From NCBI RefSeq assembly GCF_003205575.1, contig NZ_PYBW01000018.1, forward strand, positions 1-53,481: a stretch of 53,481 nt of DNA, written 5' to 3'. Below, piece by piece: positions 32,148 to 41,840 of the stretch. This DNA comes from Streptomyces tateyamensis. GTDB taxonomy: Bacteria; Actinomycetota; Actinomycetes; Streptomycetales; Streptomycetaceae. Numbering within the stretch: the stretch's first letter is position 1; every line of letters starts with the position of its first letter. The notes beneath the pieces are model-generated. The model made no database searches. It had not been told where the DNA came from and saw nothing but the letters and a program-made list of their open reading frames with translations. The position numbers and the translations under genes were made by a program.

Positions 32148-33653
32148 TCAGCGGCCGGAGACCAGGCGCTGTACGGCGGCCAGCGGGATCGGCAGCCAGG
32201 CCGGGCGGTGCTGGGACTCGTAGACCGCCTCGTAGACCGCCTTCTCGGCCTCGAAGGCGCGCAGCACCACCGGGTGGCAGTGCGGATCGACCAGGCCCGC
32301 CGCCGCGTAACCGGCGGTGAAGGCCCGGCGGTTGCGCACCGACCAGGCGTAGGCCCGGCGCAGCCGGCGCAGCCGCGCCGCGGTCTGCTCGGCGCTCTCC
32401 CGCTCCGACTCGCTCGCCTCCTCCTCGGCCGCTAGGGTGGCCAGCGCCTGGCGCCCGGCGTAGTCGAAGGACCGAAGCATGCCCGCCACGTCCTTGAGCA
32501 CCGGTTGCGGCAGCCGGCGCTCGGCCACCGGCCGGCTCGGCTCGCCCTCGAAGTCGATCACCTTCCAGCCGTCCTCGGTGCGCAGCACCTGGCCCAGGTG
32601 CAGGTCGCCGTGGATCCGCTGGCCCGGCAGCCCGCGCCCGCGCCCGCGCACCGCGAGCTTGCCGAAGTCCTCGTAGAGCGCCTGCAAGCGGCCGCCGTAG
32701 GGCTCCAGTTCGGGCACCTGCTCCAGTGCGGTGCGCAGGTCCAGGCGCATCCGGTCGACCAGGCCGACGATCTCGGTGGGGCCCAGCTCCTGCCGGCCGA
32801 AGGCTTCGCCCAGCGCGGTGTGCAACTCGGCCACCGCCCGGCCCAGCTCCTGGGCCTCCCCGGTGAAGCCGTCCAGCGCCGGGACCACCCGGCAACTGCC
32901 GCTGACGCAGTCGGCCGCCTGCCGCACCGCCAGGTCCCAGCCGTCGCCCCGGGCGGGCAGGAACTCCTCCAGGATGCCGAGCACCACGGACTCCTGGGCG
33001 GTGCCCTCGGTGTGCATCCAGCCGACCAGGCCGGGGATCCGGTCGCAGTTCACCCGGGTGAGGCCGCGCAGCACGTCGGTCTCCGGGTGCTCGCCGGGCT
33101 CGGGCTGGCGGAACAGCTTGAACAGCAGCCGGTCGCCGAAGACCACCGTGCTGTTGCTCTGCTCCACGGCCAGGGCCCGGGCGCTCAGCCCGCTCGGCAG
33201 CGGCTCGGAGCCAGTCAGCGACAGTTGCAGTGCGCCGCCCGCGCCCTGCTCGGTGCGCGCCAGCAGGCGCTCCATCAACTCGTGGTCCTCGGTGCCCTCG
33301 TAGAGCGTCCAGCCGGCCCAGCGGCCGCTCTCGGCCTGCCCGATCCGGGCACCGGTCAGCGCCGCGGGCAACCGGGGGCGCAGCCCGACCAGCAGCTGGT
33401 AGTGGTGGGTGCCGGAACCCTCGTGCCGGGCGTCCAGCAGGGCGTGCAGCAGCACCGCCTCCCGCCCCGGCTCCTCCAGCACCGACAGGCTGACCGTGCG
33501 CAGCCGCTCCAGGTGGCCGCGCTCGTGGGTGAACCAGCGCCGGGTCACCAGCCAGGGCATCAGCACCGGCAGCAGCGGGCCGAGCAGGTCCTCCTCGGGC
33601 TGGGCGGTGACGTGCTCGGCGTCCAGGCAGGTGGCGCAGAGTATCGCGGGCAT
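32148..33653 (-). CDS. pep2: Maltokinase (Pep2/Mak)
   Basis: 501 residues. Phosphorylates maltose to maltose-1-phosphate with ATP, feeding GlgE. The N-terminal cap subdomain typical of mycobacterial Mak is present (LPVLMPWLVTRRWF, LLVGLRPRLP), followed by a eukaryotic-like kinase fold with the catalytic loop RIHGDLHLGQVLRT and metal Asp in VIDFEGEPSRPVAERR. In many actinomycetes pep2 is next to or fused with trehalose synthase (treS); here treS is absent and pep2 follows glgE by a single base between stop and ATG (TGAGATG). The N-terminus has CATC and a few odd residues, so the ATG at 33653 could be slightly early. Confidence 0.93.
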   Translation of the reverse strand: MPAILCATCLDAEHVTAQPEEDLLGPLLPVLMPWLVTRRWFTHERGHLERLRTVSLSVLEEPGREAVLLHALLDARHEGSGTHHYQLLVGLRPRLPAALTGARIGQAESGRWAGWTLYEGTEDHELMERLLARTEQGAGGALQLSLTGSEPLPSGLSARALAVEQSNSTVVFGDRLLFKLFRQPEPGEHPETDVLRGLTRVNCDRIPGLVGWMHTEGTAQESVVLGILEEFLPARGDGWDLAVRQAADCVSGSCRVVPALDGFTGEAQELGRAVAELHTALGEAFGRQELGPTEIVGLVDRMRLDLRTALEQVPELEPYGGRLQALYEDFGKLAVRGRGRGLPGQRIHGDLHLGQVLRTEDGWKVIDFEGEPSRPVAERRLPQPVLKDVAGMLRSFDYAGRQALATLAAEEEASESERESAEQTAARLRRLRRAYAWSVRNRRAFTAGYAAAGLVDPHCHPVVLRAFEAEKAVYEAVYESQHRPAWLPIPLAAVQRLVSGR

Positions 33654-33654
33654 C

Positions 33655-35670
<2,016 letters not shown>

Positions 35671-35693
35671 AGTCGTCTCCCCATGTCGGCGCG

Positions 35694-36290
35694 TCAGGAC
35701 AGCACGGCGTGGCGCCGGCTGCTCCGCTTGGCGAGTTCCTCGATGATCTGGCGGGCGAACTGGTGGCAGTGGTTGCCGGTCCGGGCGGTGACCAGGTCCT
35801 CGTCCACCACCACGTCCTGGTCCACGTAGACCCCGCCCATGTTGGCCAGGTCGCCGAGCAGGTTGTTGTGCACCACCGCGCGCCGCCCGCGGATCACCGC
35901 GGGGATCGGCGCGGCCAGCCACATGCCGTGGCAGATGATCCCCTTGATGATCGCCGGGTCCGCGAAGGCCCGCCGCAGCAGCTGGGAGGCCGGCGGCAGC
36001 TCGCCCACCGTCTCGGTGTAGCGCAGCCGGTCGGCGACGATCCCGGACGGGACGATCAGCGCCGCGAACTCCCGCAGCGCGTACTCGTCCAGGTCCTCGA
36101 AGGACTCGCTCACCTCGAACGGCATCCGGTGCTCGTGGCCCCGGAAGACCAGCCGGTCGTTGCCCCACATCCGGGTCATGAAGTGGACCTCGGCGCCCTC
36201 CTCCGCGAACCGGCGCTGGTAGTACAGGATCTCCGGTTCGTAGAAGTCGCTCTCCATCAGCACTGCGATCTTCTGGCCGTTCAGCGTCAC
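35694..36290 (-). CDS. DJ-1/PfpI family protein (class I glutamine amidotransferase-like)
   Basis: 198 residues. The conserved acidic residue is in MESDFYEPEILYY (about 13-20) and the nucleophile Cys in IKGIICHGMWLAA (nucleophile elbow, AICHG form, about residue 115), followed by a His-containing NLLGDLANMGG region. PfpI/YajL/Hsp31-type members act as proteases, glyoxalases or deglycases; which applies here cannot be told. Length is close to the usual 170-200. It lies 34 bases after the ThDP enzyme gene and 23 before glgE, so the three appear to be one transcript, an unusual neighbour for glgE. Confidence 0.88.
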   Translation of the reverse strand: MTLNGQKIAVLMESDFYEPEILYYQRRFAEEGAEVHFMTRMWGNDRLVFRGHEHRMPFEVSESFEDLDEYALREFAALIVPSGIVADRLRYTETVGELPPASQLLRRAFADPAIIKGIICHGMWLAAPIPAVIRGRRAVVHNNLLGDLANMGGVYVDQDVVVDEDLVTARTGNHCHQFARQIIEELAKRSSRRHAVLS

Positions 36291-36324
36291 CGGGCACTCT
36301 CCTTAGCTAGGGCTCGACTCCGGG

Positions 36325-38001
36325 TCAGGATGAGCGGCCGATCACCAGGTCGATCAGGAACGGGCCGGGGTGGGCCAGCGCCTCGGCGATGGCCGGCGCG
36401 ACCTGCTCGGGCTTGTCCACCCGGGTGGCGCGCACGCCCAGCGACTCGGACAGCCGGACGAAGTCGATCTCCGGCTGGGAGAGGTCGAACGGCTCGGGGA
36501 ACTCGTGGTGCTCCACCGCGACGGTCTTCCAGTACTCCTCGATGTTCAGGTCGAGCAGCCGGTAGCGGCCGTTGTTGCAGATCACGAACTTGGCCGCGAT
36601 GTCGTAGCGGGCCGCGGTCCACAGGCCCTGCACGGTGTACATGCTGCCGCCGTCGCCGGTGAAGCCGAACACGGTGCGCTCGGGGTGGGCCAGCTTGGCG
36701 CCGATCGCGCCGGGGATGCCCACACCCAGCGAGCCGCCGCGGGTCTGGTGCCACTGGCCGGGCACGTTCGGCGGCAGGTGCTTGAACAGGCCGGGCGAGC
36801 TGGTCAGCGCCTCGTCGAAGAGCACCGAGTCGGCCGGCAACTGCTTGGCCAGCTCCCAGCCGAACAGCTCGGCGGAGAGCGGGCCCTGCTCCAGGGCGGC
36901 GGTGTCGGGCGCGCTCACCGCGGCGGCCGCGGCCTGCTTGTCCTGCTGGGCCTTGGTCAGCCGGGCCAGTGCGTCGGCCTTCTGCTCGGCGGTCTGCCGG
37001 CGGCGCAGCGCCTCGGTGAGCAGCGGCAGCGTGCTCTTCGGGTCGGCCAGCAGGCCCAGGTCGACCGGGAAGTTCTTGGCGATCGCGCCGTGGTCCAGGT
37101 CGAGGTGGACCACCTTGGTGCCGGGCGAGAAGACCCCGTCCAGCAGCGGGTAGACCTCGTTGAGGGTGTAGGTGCCGACGATCAGCACCCCGTCCGCCGG
37201 GTTGATCACCTTGGCACTGGCCTCGCCGAACATGTGGCCCAGCTGGCCGCCGAACAGCGGGTGGGCGGCCGGCAGGTTGACCTCGGCCCAGTCCGCGCCC
37301 CAGACCGTGGCGCCCCAGGTTTCGGCGAACTCGGCCAACTCGGCCTGGGCGCCGGAAAAGTGCACGCCGTCGCCGGCCAGCACCAGGGGGTGGCGGGAGC
37401 CGGCCAGCAGGCCGGCGGCCTGCTCCAGCGACTCGGCGGTCGGCACCGAGGTGGTGGTCAGGTAGGAGGTGGGGACGGCGTCCTCGGTGGTCTCGGCGTC
37501 CATCACGTCGGCCGGCAGCACCACCAGGACCGGGCCGTACGGCGGGGTGGCCGCCACCTTGAAGGCGCGCCGCAGCACCCGCAGGGTGGACTGCGGGTCC
37601 ACCACCCGGGTCGCCCACTTGGTCACCGGCTTGGCCATGCCGACCAGGTCGGCGGCCATCTGGGCGTCCATGCTGTCGTACGCCAGGCCGGACTCGCCGA
37701 CCACCACGACCAGCGGGGCGTGGCCGCGCATCGCCTGGTAGAGCATGCCGATGCCGTTGCCCAGGCCCACCCCGGAGTGCAGCTGGAGCAGGGTGGGCTC
37801 GCGGGTGGCCCGGGCGTAGCCGTCGGCGATGCCGACCACCACGGCCTCCTGCAGGGACAGGATGTACTCGAGCTCGGGGAAGCCCCGCAGCTCGTCCAGG
37901 AAGCCCTGCTCCACGGTGCCGGGGTTGCCGAACATGTAGCGCACGCCGTCGGCCTTGAACTGTTCGAGCATCGCGACCCGCGCGGGCCTGCTGCTGGCCA
38001 T
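36325..38001 (-). CDS. Thiamine diphosphate-dependent enzyme (benzoylformate decarboxylase / acetolactate synthase-like)
   Basis: 558 residues with the three-domain layout of ThDP decarboxylases/lyases. The N-terminal PYR domain has the catalytic glutamate in LSLQEAVVVGIADGYARA (about residue 52); the middle domain is Rossmann-like (about 190-330); the C-terminal PP domain has the cofactor motif FTGDGGSMYTVQGLWTA ending CNNGRYR. Members include acetolactate synthases, oxalyl-CoA and benzoylformate decarboxylases and benzaldehyde lyases. No CoA or FAD signature I can name, so the substrate is open; a 2-oxo acid or hydroxyaldehyde is likely. A 13-bp palindrome lies 19 bases upstream of its ATG. 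Confidence 0.9.
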   Translation of the reverse strand: MASSRPARVAMLEQFKADGVRYMFGNPGTVEQGFLDELRGFPELEYILSLQEAVVVGIADGYARATREPTLLQLHSGVGLGNGIGMLYQAMRGHAPLVVVVGESGLAYDSMDAQMAADLVGMAKPVTKWATRVVDPQSTLRVLRRAFKVAATPPYGPVLVVLPADVMDAETTEDAVPTSYLTTTSVPTAESLEQAAGLLAGSRHPLVLAGDGVHFSGAQAELAEFAETWGATVWGADWAEVNLPAAHPLFGGQLGHMFGEASAKVINPADGVLIVGTYTLNEVYPLLDGVFSPGTKVVHLDLDHGAIAKNFPVDLGLLADPKSTLPLLTEALRRRQTAEQKADALARLTKAQQDKQAAAAAVSAPDTAALEQGPLSAELFGWELAKQLPADSVLFDEALTSSPGLFKHLPPNVPGQWHQTRGGSLGVGIPGAIGAKLAHPERTVFGFTGDGGSMYTVQGLWTAARYDIAAKFVICNNGRYRLLDLNIEEYWKTVAVEHHEFPEPFDLSQPEIDFVRLSESLGVRATRVDKPEQVAPAIAEALAHPGPFLIDLVIGRSS

Positions 38002-38019
38002 CTCAGCCTCTCCTCTGCA

Positions 38020-38032
38020 AGACGGATCGTCT
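38020..38032 (-). promoter_or_regulatory. Operator-like palindrome before the ThDP enzyme gene
   Basis: AGACG-GAT-CGTCT with flanking TGCA/GCA extending the symmetry. It starts 19 bases upstream of the start codon, overlapping where transcription could begin. TetR/GntR-type sites have this size; the binding protein is unknown. Confidence 0.35.
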
Positions 38033-38058
38033 GCATGCCGATCAATGGTGTGGAACGA

Positions 38059-38097
38059 GCGGGCGGTCGCGCGGTGCGCGCCGGAGCGACCGCCCGC
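38059..38097 (-). terminator. Terminator after the second DJ-1-like gene
   Basis: A perfect 12-bp stem (38059-38070 with 38086-38097, GCGGGCGGTCGC) and 15-nt loop, 21 bases past the stop of the leftward gene. It separates that gene from the ThDP-DJ-1-glgE unit. Confidence 0.75.
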
Positions 38098-38118
38098 CCG
38101 GTCAGAGGGCGCCGGGGC

Positions 38119-38958
38119 TCAGCTGGTGTGGAAGCCCCACTGGCGCAGCCCGTGCTCCAGCACCTCGACGACCTTCTGGCCGGTCAGGTAGGAGTCGGGG
38201 GTGGAACGGCCGGTGATGAACGGGAAGTCCACGATGACCGAGGTCTCGTGGCCGAAGTTGCCGTGGTAGGCACCGTTCGGGGCCGTCGCGTCGCGCAGGA
38301 TGTACTCCAGCGGGTACGGCGGCGGGCCGATCACGAAGTCGGTCCCCATGAAGCCGGTGCTGTCCTTGTAGTCGTACTCGATGCAGTGACCGGTGACGTG
38401 CTTGTTCTTGATGATGCTGACCCGGTCGTCCATCTCGCGGGCGAAGGCCAGGCAGGTCACGCCGTAGCACTCGGCGGCCACCACCAGGCCGGCGTTGCGG
38501 AAGGCCAGGATCAGGTCGTGCACCCGCCAGTTGTTGGCCAGGTCCACGATCGGGCCGGAGCCGCCGACGATGAGCAGCGCGTCGTAGCGCTCGGCGACCT
38601 GCTCCTGCACGTGGTCGCGGCGGGTGTGGTAGGTCTCGAAGGCGCGCAGGAAGTCCGGCCGGCTGCGGTAGGGCCGGTCCGGCAGCCAGGAGGAGATGTT
38701 GATCGGGTTGTCCAGCCGGTCCGAGGCCTCGACCGCCTTGACCTTCTCGGCCACCTCGGCGCTGGTCACCGGCTTGCCGAGCGGCGGGTCGATGTACTCG
38801 GGGTCGTAGCTCGGCGGCAGCGCGACCGGGCGCTTGCCGGTCGGGGTCGCGAAGGTGACCTCGTAGCCGGCCTTGTCGAAGGTCTCCAGCGGACCGATCA
38901 GCTCCTCGCCCCAGTAGCCGTACTCGGACAGGACGATGAGGACTCGTTTCTTCGCCAC
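38119..38958 (-). CDS. DJ-1/PfpI (Hsp31-like) type 1 glutamine amidotransferase domain protein
   Basis: 279 residues from the GTG at 38958 (VAKKRVLIVLSEYGYWGEEL) with GGAGGGA upstream. The acidic residue lies in GYWGEELIGPL; the putative nucleophile Cys is in LVVAAECYGVTCLA (an ECYG elbow replacing the common ICHG), and the length and insertion 60-110 resemble the larger Hsp31/chaperone-deglycase group. A second copy of this superfamily within 2 kb is unusual. Its own candidate promoter lies upstream and its own terminator follows, so it is a separate transcript from the first DJ-1 gene. Confidence 0.85.
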   Translation of the reverse strand: MAKKRVLIVLSEYGYWGEELIGPLETFDKAGYEVTFATPTGKRPVALPPSYDPEYIDPPLGKPVTSAEVAEKVKAVEASDRLDNPINISSWLPDRPYRSRPDFLRAFETYHTRRDHVQEQVAERYDALLIVGGSGPIVDLANNWRVHDLILAFRNAGLVVAAECYGVTCLAFAREMDDRVSIIKNKHVTGHCIEYDYKDSTGFMGTDFVIGPPPYPLEYILRDATAPNGAYHGNFGHETSVIVDFPFITGRSTPDSYLTGQKVVEVLEHGLRQWGFHTS

Positions 38959-39372
38959 GGGCGGTGTTCCCTCCATCGTGGGCACGGCGACGCGTGACGC
39001 CGTTGCGGTTGTTCGGTCGGGGGCAGGAGTTCTGGCTCGGAGTACCGTCGCGGAAGTCGACGCGCCGATTCCTGCTATAAGCATCCTGAGATTCGGTCGC
39101 AGCGGTGTCAACGCATCTCAGAGGCCCTCCGGGATACCGTCAAGTCCTGGTCAAAGGACGTCATGTGACATTCAGTCACCTCATTCCGACTTGCCACAGT
39201 GCATGCTTTCTTCCGCGATTGTCAGGTGGTAGCACCGCTGCGGGACTAGCCTCGAATTGCCGAATCGCATTACCTCGTTCCGTGCGCGCAGGCGTCCGAC
39301 CGCGCGAGGGACCAGTCGGCGCCCGAGGCGGTCCCCCCGCTCGGCGCCCGCGATTTCGAGGAGATTCCGCCG
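38959..39372. other. Divergent regulatory region between DJ-1-like and ltrA genes
   Basis: 414 bases without a gene, lower in GC than the flanks. It holds a candidate sigma-HrdB promoter toward the DJ-1-like gene (39083-39111), a direct repeat GTCAA-N6-GTCAA (39139-39154) and an inverted repeat GTGAC-ATTCA-GTCAC (39165-39179). Confidence 0.6.
39083..39111 (-). promoter_or_regulatory. Candidate housekeeping promoter of the DJ-1-like gene
   Basis: On the minus strand: TTGACA, 17 bases, CAGGAT. The -35 is perfect and the -10 fits the Streptomyces TAGRRT form at 5 of 6 positions. The leader would be about 115 nt. Confidence 0.45.
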
Positions 39373-40620
39373 ATGCAGCAGGACCCGCGAGCGGCCGCCG
39401 CCACCCCGGCGCCGCCGCCCCCGCGCCCCTCGCCCGCCCCCCGGCTGGAGCTGGAGGTGGCCAAACCGGTCAGCTGGGTCGAGCTCTTCTACGATCTGGT
39501 GTTCGTCTTCGCCGTCACCCAGGTGACCAGCCTGCTCACCCACCACGGCGGCTGGACCGGCCTGCTGGCCGCCTGGGTGGTCTTCACCCCGTTCTGGTGG
39601 TCCTGGGTCGGCAGTTCGGTGCTCGCCAACCTCACCGACGTGGACCGCACCCGGGACCGGCTGCGGCTGTTCGGCATCGTGCTGGCCACCCTGATGATGA
39701 CCACGATGATCCCGCACGCGCTGAACGGCGAGGGGACCCTGTTCGCCGTCAGCTTCGTGGTGCTGCGCGGGCTGCTGGTCTGGTGGTCCAAGGACGCCTT
39801 CCAGCGGCTTCGGCTGAACCCGTTCACCCTGTCGGCCTTCGTCATCTCGCCGCTGGTGCTGCTCAGTTCCCGCCTGCCGGAGCACCAGCGGGTACTGGTC
39901 TGGGGGGTGCTGATGGTCGCCGAGCTGTCCACCACCTACCTGCTGCGGGCCCGCCTGGCCGGCATCCGGGTCGAACCGAGCCACCTGCCCGAGCGGTTCG
40001 GCCTGGTCATCATGATCTCGCTGGGCGAGTCGATCGGGACCGTCGGCCGGGCCATGAGCGAGGGCATCCAGCCGCTGCAACTGCTCGCGCTGATCGAGGT
40101 CTTCGTACTCTGCTGCGGGCTGTGGTGGATCTACTTCCACTTCTCCAACGCGGCCATCGAGCACCAGTTGCGCACCCGCGACAACCAGAGCCAGGTGGTC
40201 CGCGAGCTGCTCGCCTACGGGCACTACCTGCTCACCCTGGCCATCATCGTCATCTCGGTCTCCACCGGCCGGGTGGTGGCGACCCCGCTGCCGCCGCTGC
40301 CGACCGGCCTGACCTGGCTGGCCTGCGGCGGCACCGCGCTCTTCCTGGCCGTCTTCGCCTGGCCCCGCTGGGGCCTGCGCCGCCGGCTGGTGGTGCTGCG
40401 GCTCTCGGTGGCCGCCGCCGGGCTGCTGCTGGGCCTGCTCGGCGGCCGGCTGCCCGGGGTGCTGCTGATCGGGCTGCTGGCCGCCCTGGTCGCCGTGACC
40501 AGCTGGGCCGAGACCAGCAGGATGCTCCCGAAGGAACCGTGCGCCTGCGGCTGCCGCTCCAAGCGCCACTACGTCCCGCACCACCTGGTGCAGAGCTGGC
40601 GGGAGCACTCGGCTCCCTGA
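39373..40620 (+). CDS. ltrA: Low temperature requirement protein A (LtrA) family membrane protein
   Basis: 415 residues. After a Pro/Ala-rich cytosolic start (about 1-28) comes the family signature VSWVELFYDLVFVFAVTQV, then about ten membrane segments with the conserved SLGESIGTVG and FHFSNAAIEHQ blocks. LtrA was first linked to growth of Listeria at low temperature; its biochemical role is unknown. The C-terminus carries CACGCRSKRHYVPHH, three cysteines and several His in 15 residues, which is not part of the family signature and may bind metal. It is convergent with a SnoaL-like gene across a 46-bp palindrome. Confidence 0.9.
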   Translation: MQQDPRAAAATPAPPPPRPSPAPRLELEVAKPVSWVELFYDLVFVFAVTQVTSLLTHHGGWTGLLAAWVVFTPFWWSWVGSSVLANLTDVDRTRDRLRLFGIVLATLMMTTMIPHALNGEGTLFAVSFVVLRGLLVWWSKDAFQRLRLNPFTLSAFVISPLVLLSSRLPEHQRVLVWGVLMVAELSTTYLLRARLAGIRVEPSHLPERFGLVIMISLGESIGTVGRAMSEGIQPLQLLALIEVFVLCCGLWWIYFHFSNAAIEHQLRTRDNQSQVVRELLAYGHYLLTLAIIVISVSTGRVVATPLPPLPTGLTWLACGGTALFLAVFAWPRWGLRRRLVVLRLSVAAAGLLLGLLGGRLPGVLLIGLLAALVAVTSWAETSRMLPKEPCACGCRSKRHYVPHHLVQSWREHSAP

Positions 40621-40633
40621 GTCCGCGTCAGCG

Positions 40634-40679
40634 CGCATGCGCAGAGGCCCCGTCCGCGGACGGGGCCTCTGCGCATGCG
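40634..40679. terminator. 46-bp perfect palindrome, bidirectional terminator
   Basis: All 23 positions pair around the centre at 40656/40657 with no loop, core CGTCCGCGGACG. It lies between convergent stop codons only 70 bases apart. It forms a hairpin in either transcript. Its perfection, with no loop, is unusual in this window. Confidence 0.85.
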
Positions 40680-40690
40680 TGCGGGGCCAC

Positions 40691-41137
40691 TCAGAACAGC
40701 TCGGGGGTGTCGCCGAGCGGGACGAACGAGGTCACGTCGTAGGTACGCAGCTTCGGCTTGCCGTCCACGAACACGATCTCCCAGGACTGGTCGGCCCGGA
40801 AGTCCAACGCCTGGCTCTTGGGCTGCGGCGGGTTCCAGATCCGGGTCTGCCAGCGGACGATCACGTGCACCTTGTAGAAGCCGTCCGCGGCCTCCACGTC
40901 GGACAGCTCGACGGTGTGCGCCTCGTCGAAGAACCGATTGGTGACGGTGTCGTACCAGTTCTTCAGGCCGGCGTAGTCGGTGACGGTGACCTCCGGGAAG
41001 ATGAAGCGGATCCCGTCGGCCTCGGACACCAGGTACTCGGTGACCTCGTCCCACGGCACGTGGTTGTCGAGCGCCACGTACCAGTCGGCGACGTACTGCT
41101 TGATCTGCTGGACCTCGGTCTCCACAGTGGTGGTCAT
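40691..41137 (-). CDS. SnoaL-like / NTF2-fold protein
   Basis: 148 residues from the ATG at 41137 with GAGGGAG upstream. The start QQIKQYVADWYVALDNHVPW and the pattern ending LRTYDVTSFVPLG fit the cone-shaped alpha+beta NTF2/SnoaL fold; members are small cyclases, isomerases or binding proteins. Acidic and aromatic residues line the expected cavity (DYAGLKNWYDTV, VIVRWQTRIWNPPQ). No catalytic assignment is possible. It is divergent from a second SnoaL-like gene that leads a GMC oxidoreductase operon, so the two are probably co-regulated. Confidence 0.8.
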   Translation of the reverse strand: MTTTVETEVQQIKQYVADWYVALDNHVPWDEVTEYLVSEADGIRFIFPEVTVTDYAGLKNWYDTVTNRFFDEAHTVELSDVEAADGFYKVHVIVRWQTRIWNPPQPKSQALDFRADQSWEIVFVDGKPKLRTYDVTSFVPLGDTPELF

Positions 41138-41450
41138 GGGGTGTCTCCCTCGATCGAGAACAGGGCGTAGCCATCCCATTGGAGCCCCCGGGCAGCCGCC
41201 GCGCCGGGCCGCCGCCGGTGCCTCGGCGCACTCGTGGCACTCCCTGCCGGTACTGCGCCAACTCCGTTGCCGCGCACGGGACTGGCGGGGGACTGCACGC
41301 AATAGCCGGGGGCGGACCGACAACGTCCGGAAGTACCCGCGCCCGAGGTCGGGCCGCTTGCCGGGGGTTCTGCCCGGCTCGTGTACTGGAGCGAGCGGAT
41401 CTTCGGGGGGTCCCGAGTCCCCACCGACGCAACGGAGCCGGGAGGCGCCA
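41138..41450. other. Divergent intergenic region between two SnoaL-like genes
   Basis: 313 bases without a gene. GC-rich with scattered short inverted repeats; no promoter hexamers or operator that I could defend. Frames through this region are rejected as non-coding. Confidence 0.5.
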
Positions 41451-41822
41451 GTGGACACCAGGAGTGTCATCGAAAGGTATTACGAGCTGGCCAACAAGGG
41501 TGACTGGCAGGGCTGGGCAGACCTGTTCGCCGAGGACCAGGTCATGGACGAGCAGCTCGCCGGCCGGGTCGAGGGCCGCCAGACCCTGCGCGACATGGTG
41601 GTCGGCTTCCCCGACGTGTACGCCCAGTTCCAGAACGTGCCGCGGCACATCGTGGTCGAGGGCGAGCAGGCCACCGTGGTCTCCCACATCTCGGCCCGCA
41701 CCCACAAGGACGAGACCATCGAGGCCGACGTCGCCAACTACTTCAAGGTGGTCGACGGGCAGATCGCCTACATGGCCAACTTCCACGACACGGTCCCGTT
41801 CCGGCCCGTCCTGGGCGGCTGA
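41451..41822 (+). CDS. SnoaL-like polyketide cyclase-family protein
   Basis: 123 residues from GTG with GGGAGG upstream. Opens with VIERYYELANKGDWQGWADLF, a hallmark SnoaL/NTF2 N-terminal helix with the Trp/Asp pair, followed by RQTLRDMVVGFPDVYAQFQN and EADVANYFKVVDGQIAYM. The conserved His/Asp pair of the polyketide cyclases is partly visible (ARTHKDETIEA). It begins a plus-strand unit: 18 bases later the GMC oxidoreductase starts, which overlaps a VOC protein. The substrate is unknown; no polyketide synthase is in the window. Confidence 0.85.
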   Translation: MDTRSVIERYYELANKGDWQGWADLFAEDQVMDEQLAGRVEGRQTLRDMVVGFPDVYAQFQNVPRHIVVEGEQATVVSHISARTHKDETIEADVANYFKVVDGQIAYMANFHDTVPFRPVLGG

Positions 41823-41840
41823 CCCGATCGGAGCCACAGC

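Noticed and set aside
32101..32895. Upstream extension of the glgB frame to over 1000 codons
   Set aside because: The extension overlaps pep2 in another frame and is Arg/Gly/Pro-rich; the branching-enzyme fold begins after the GTG at 32100.
35671..36297. Upstream extension of the glgE frame to 880 codons
   Set aside because: It overlaps the DJ-1/PfpI gene, which has intact motifs; glgE starts at the ATG with a strong binding site at 35670.
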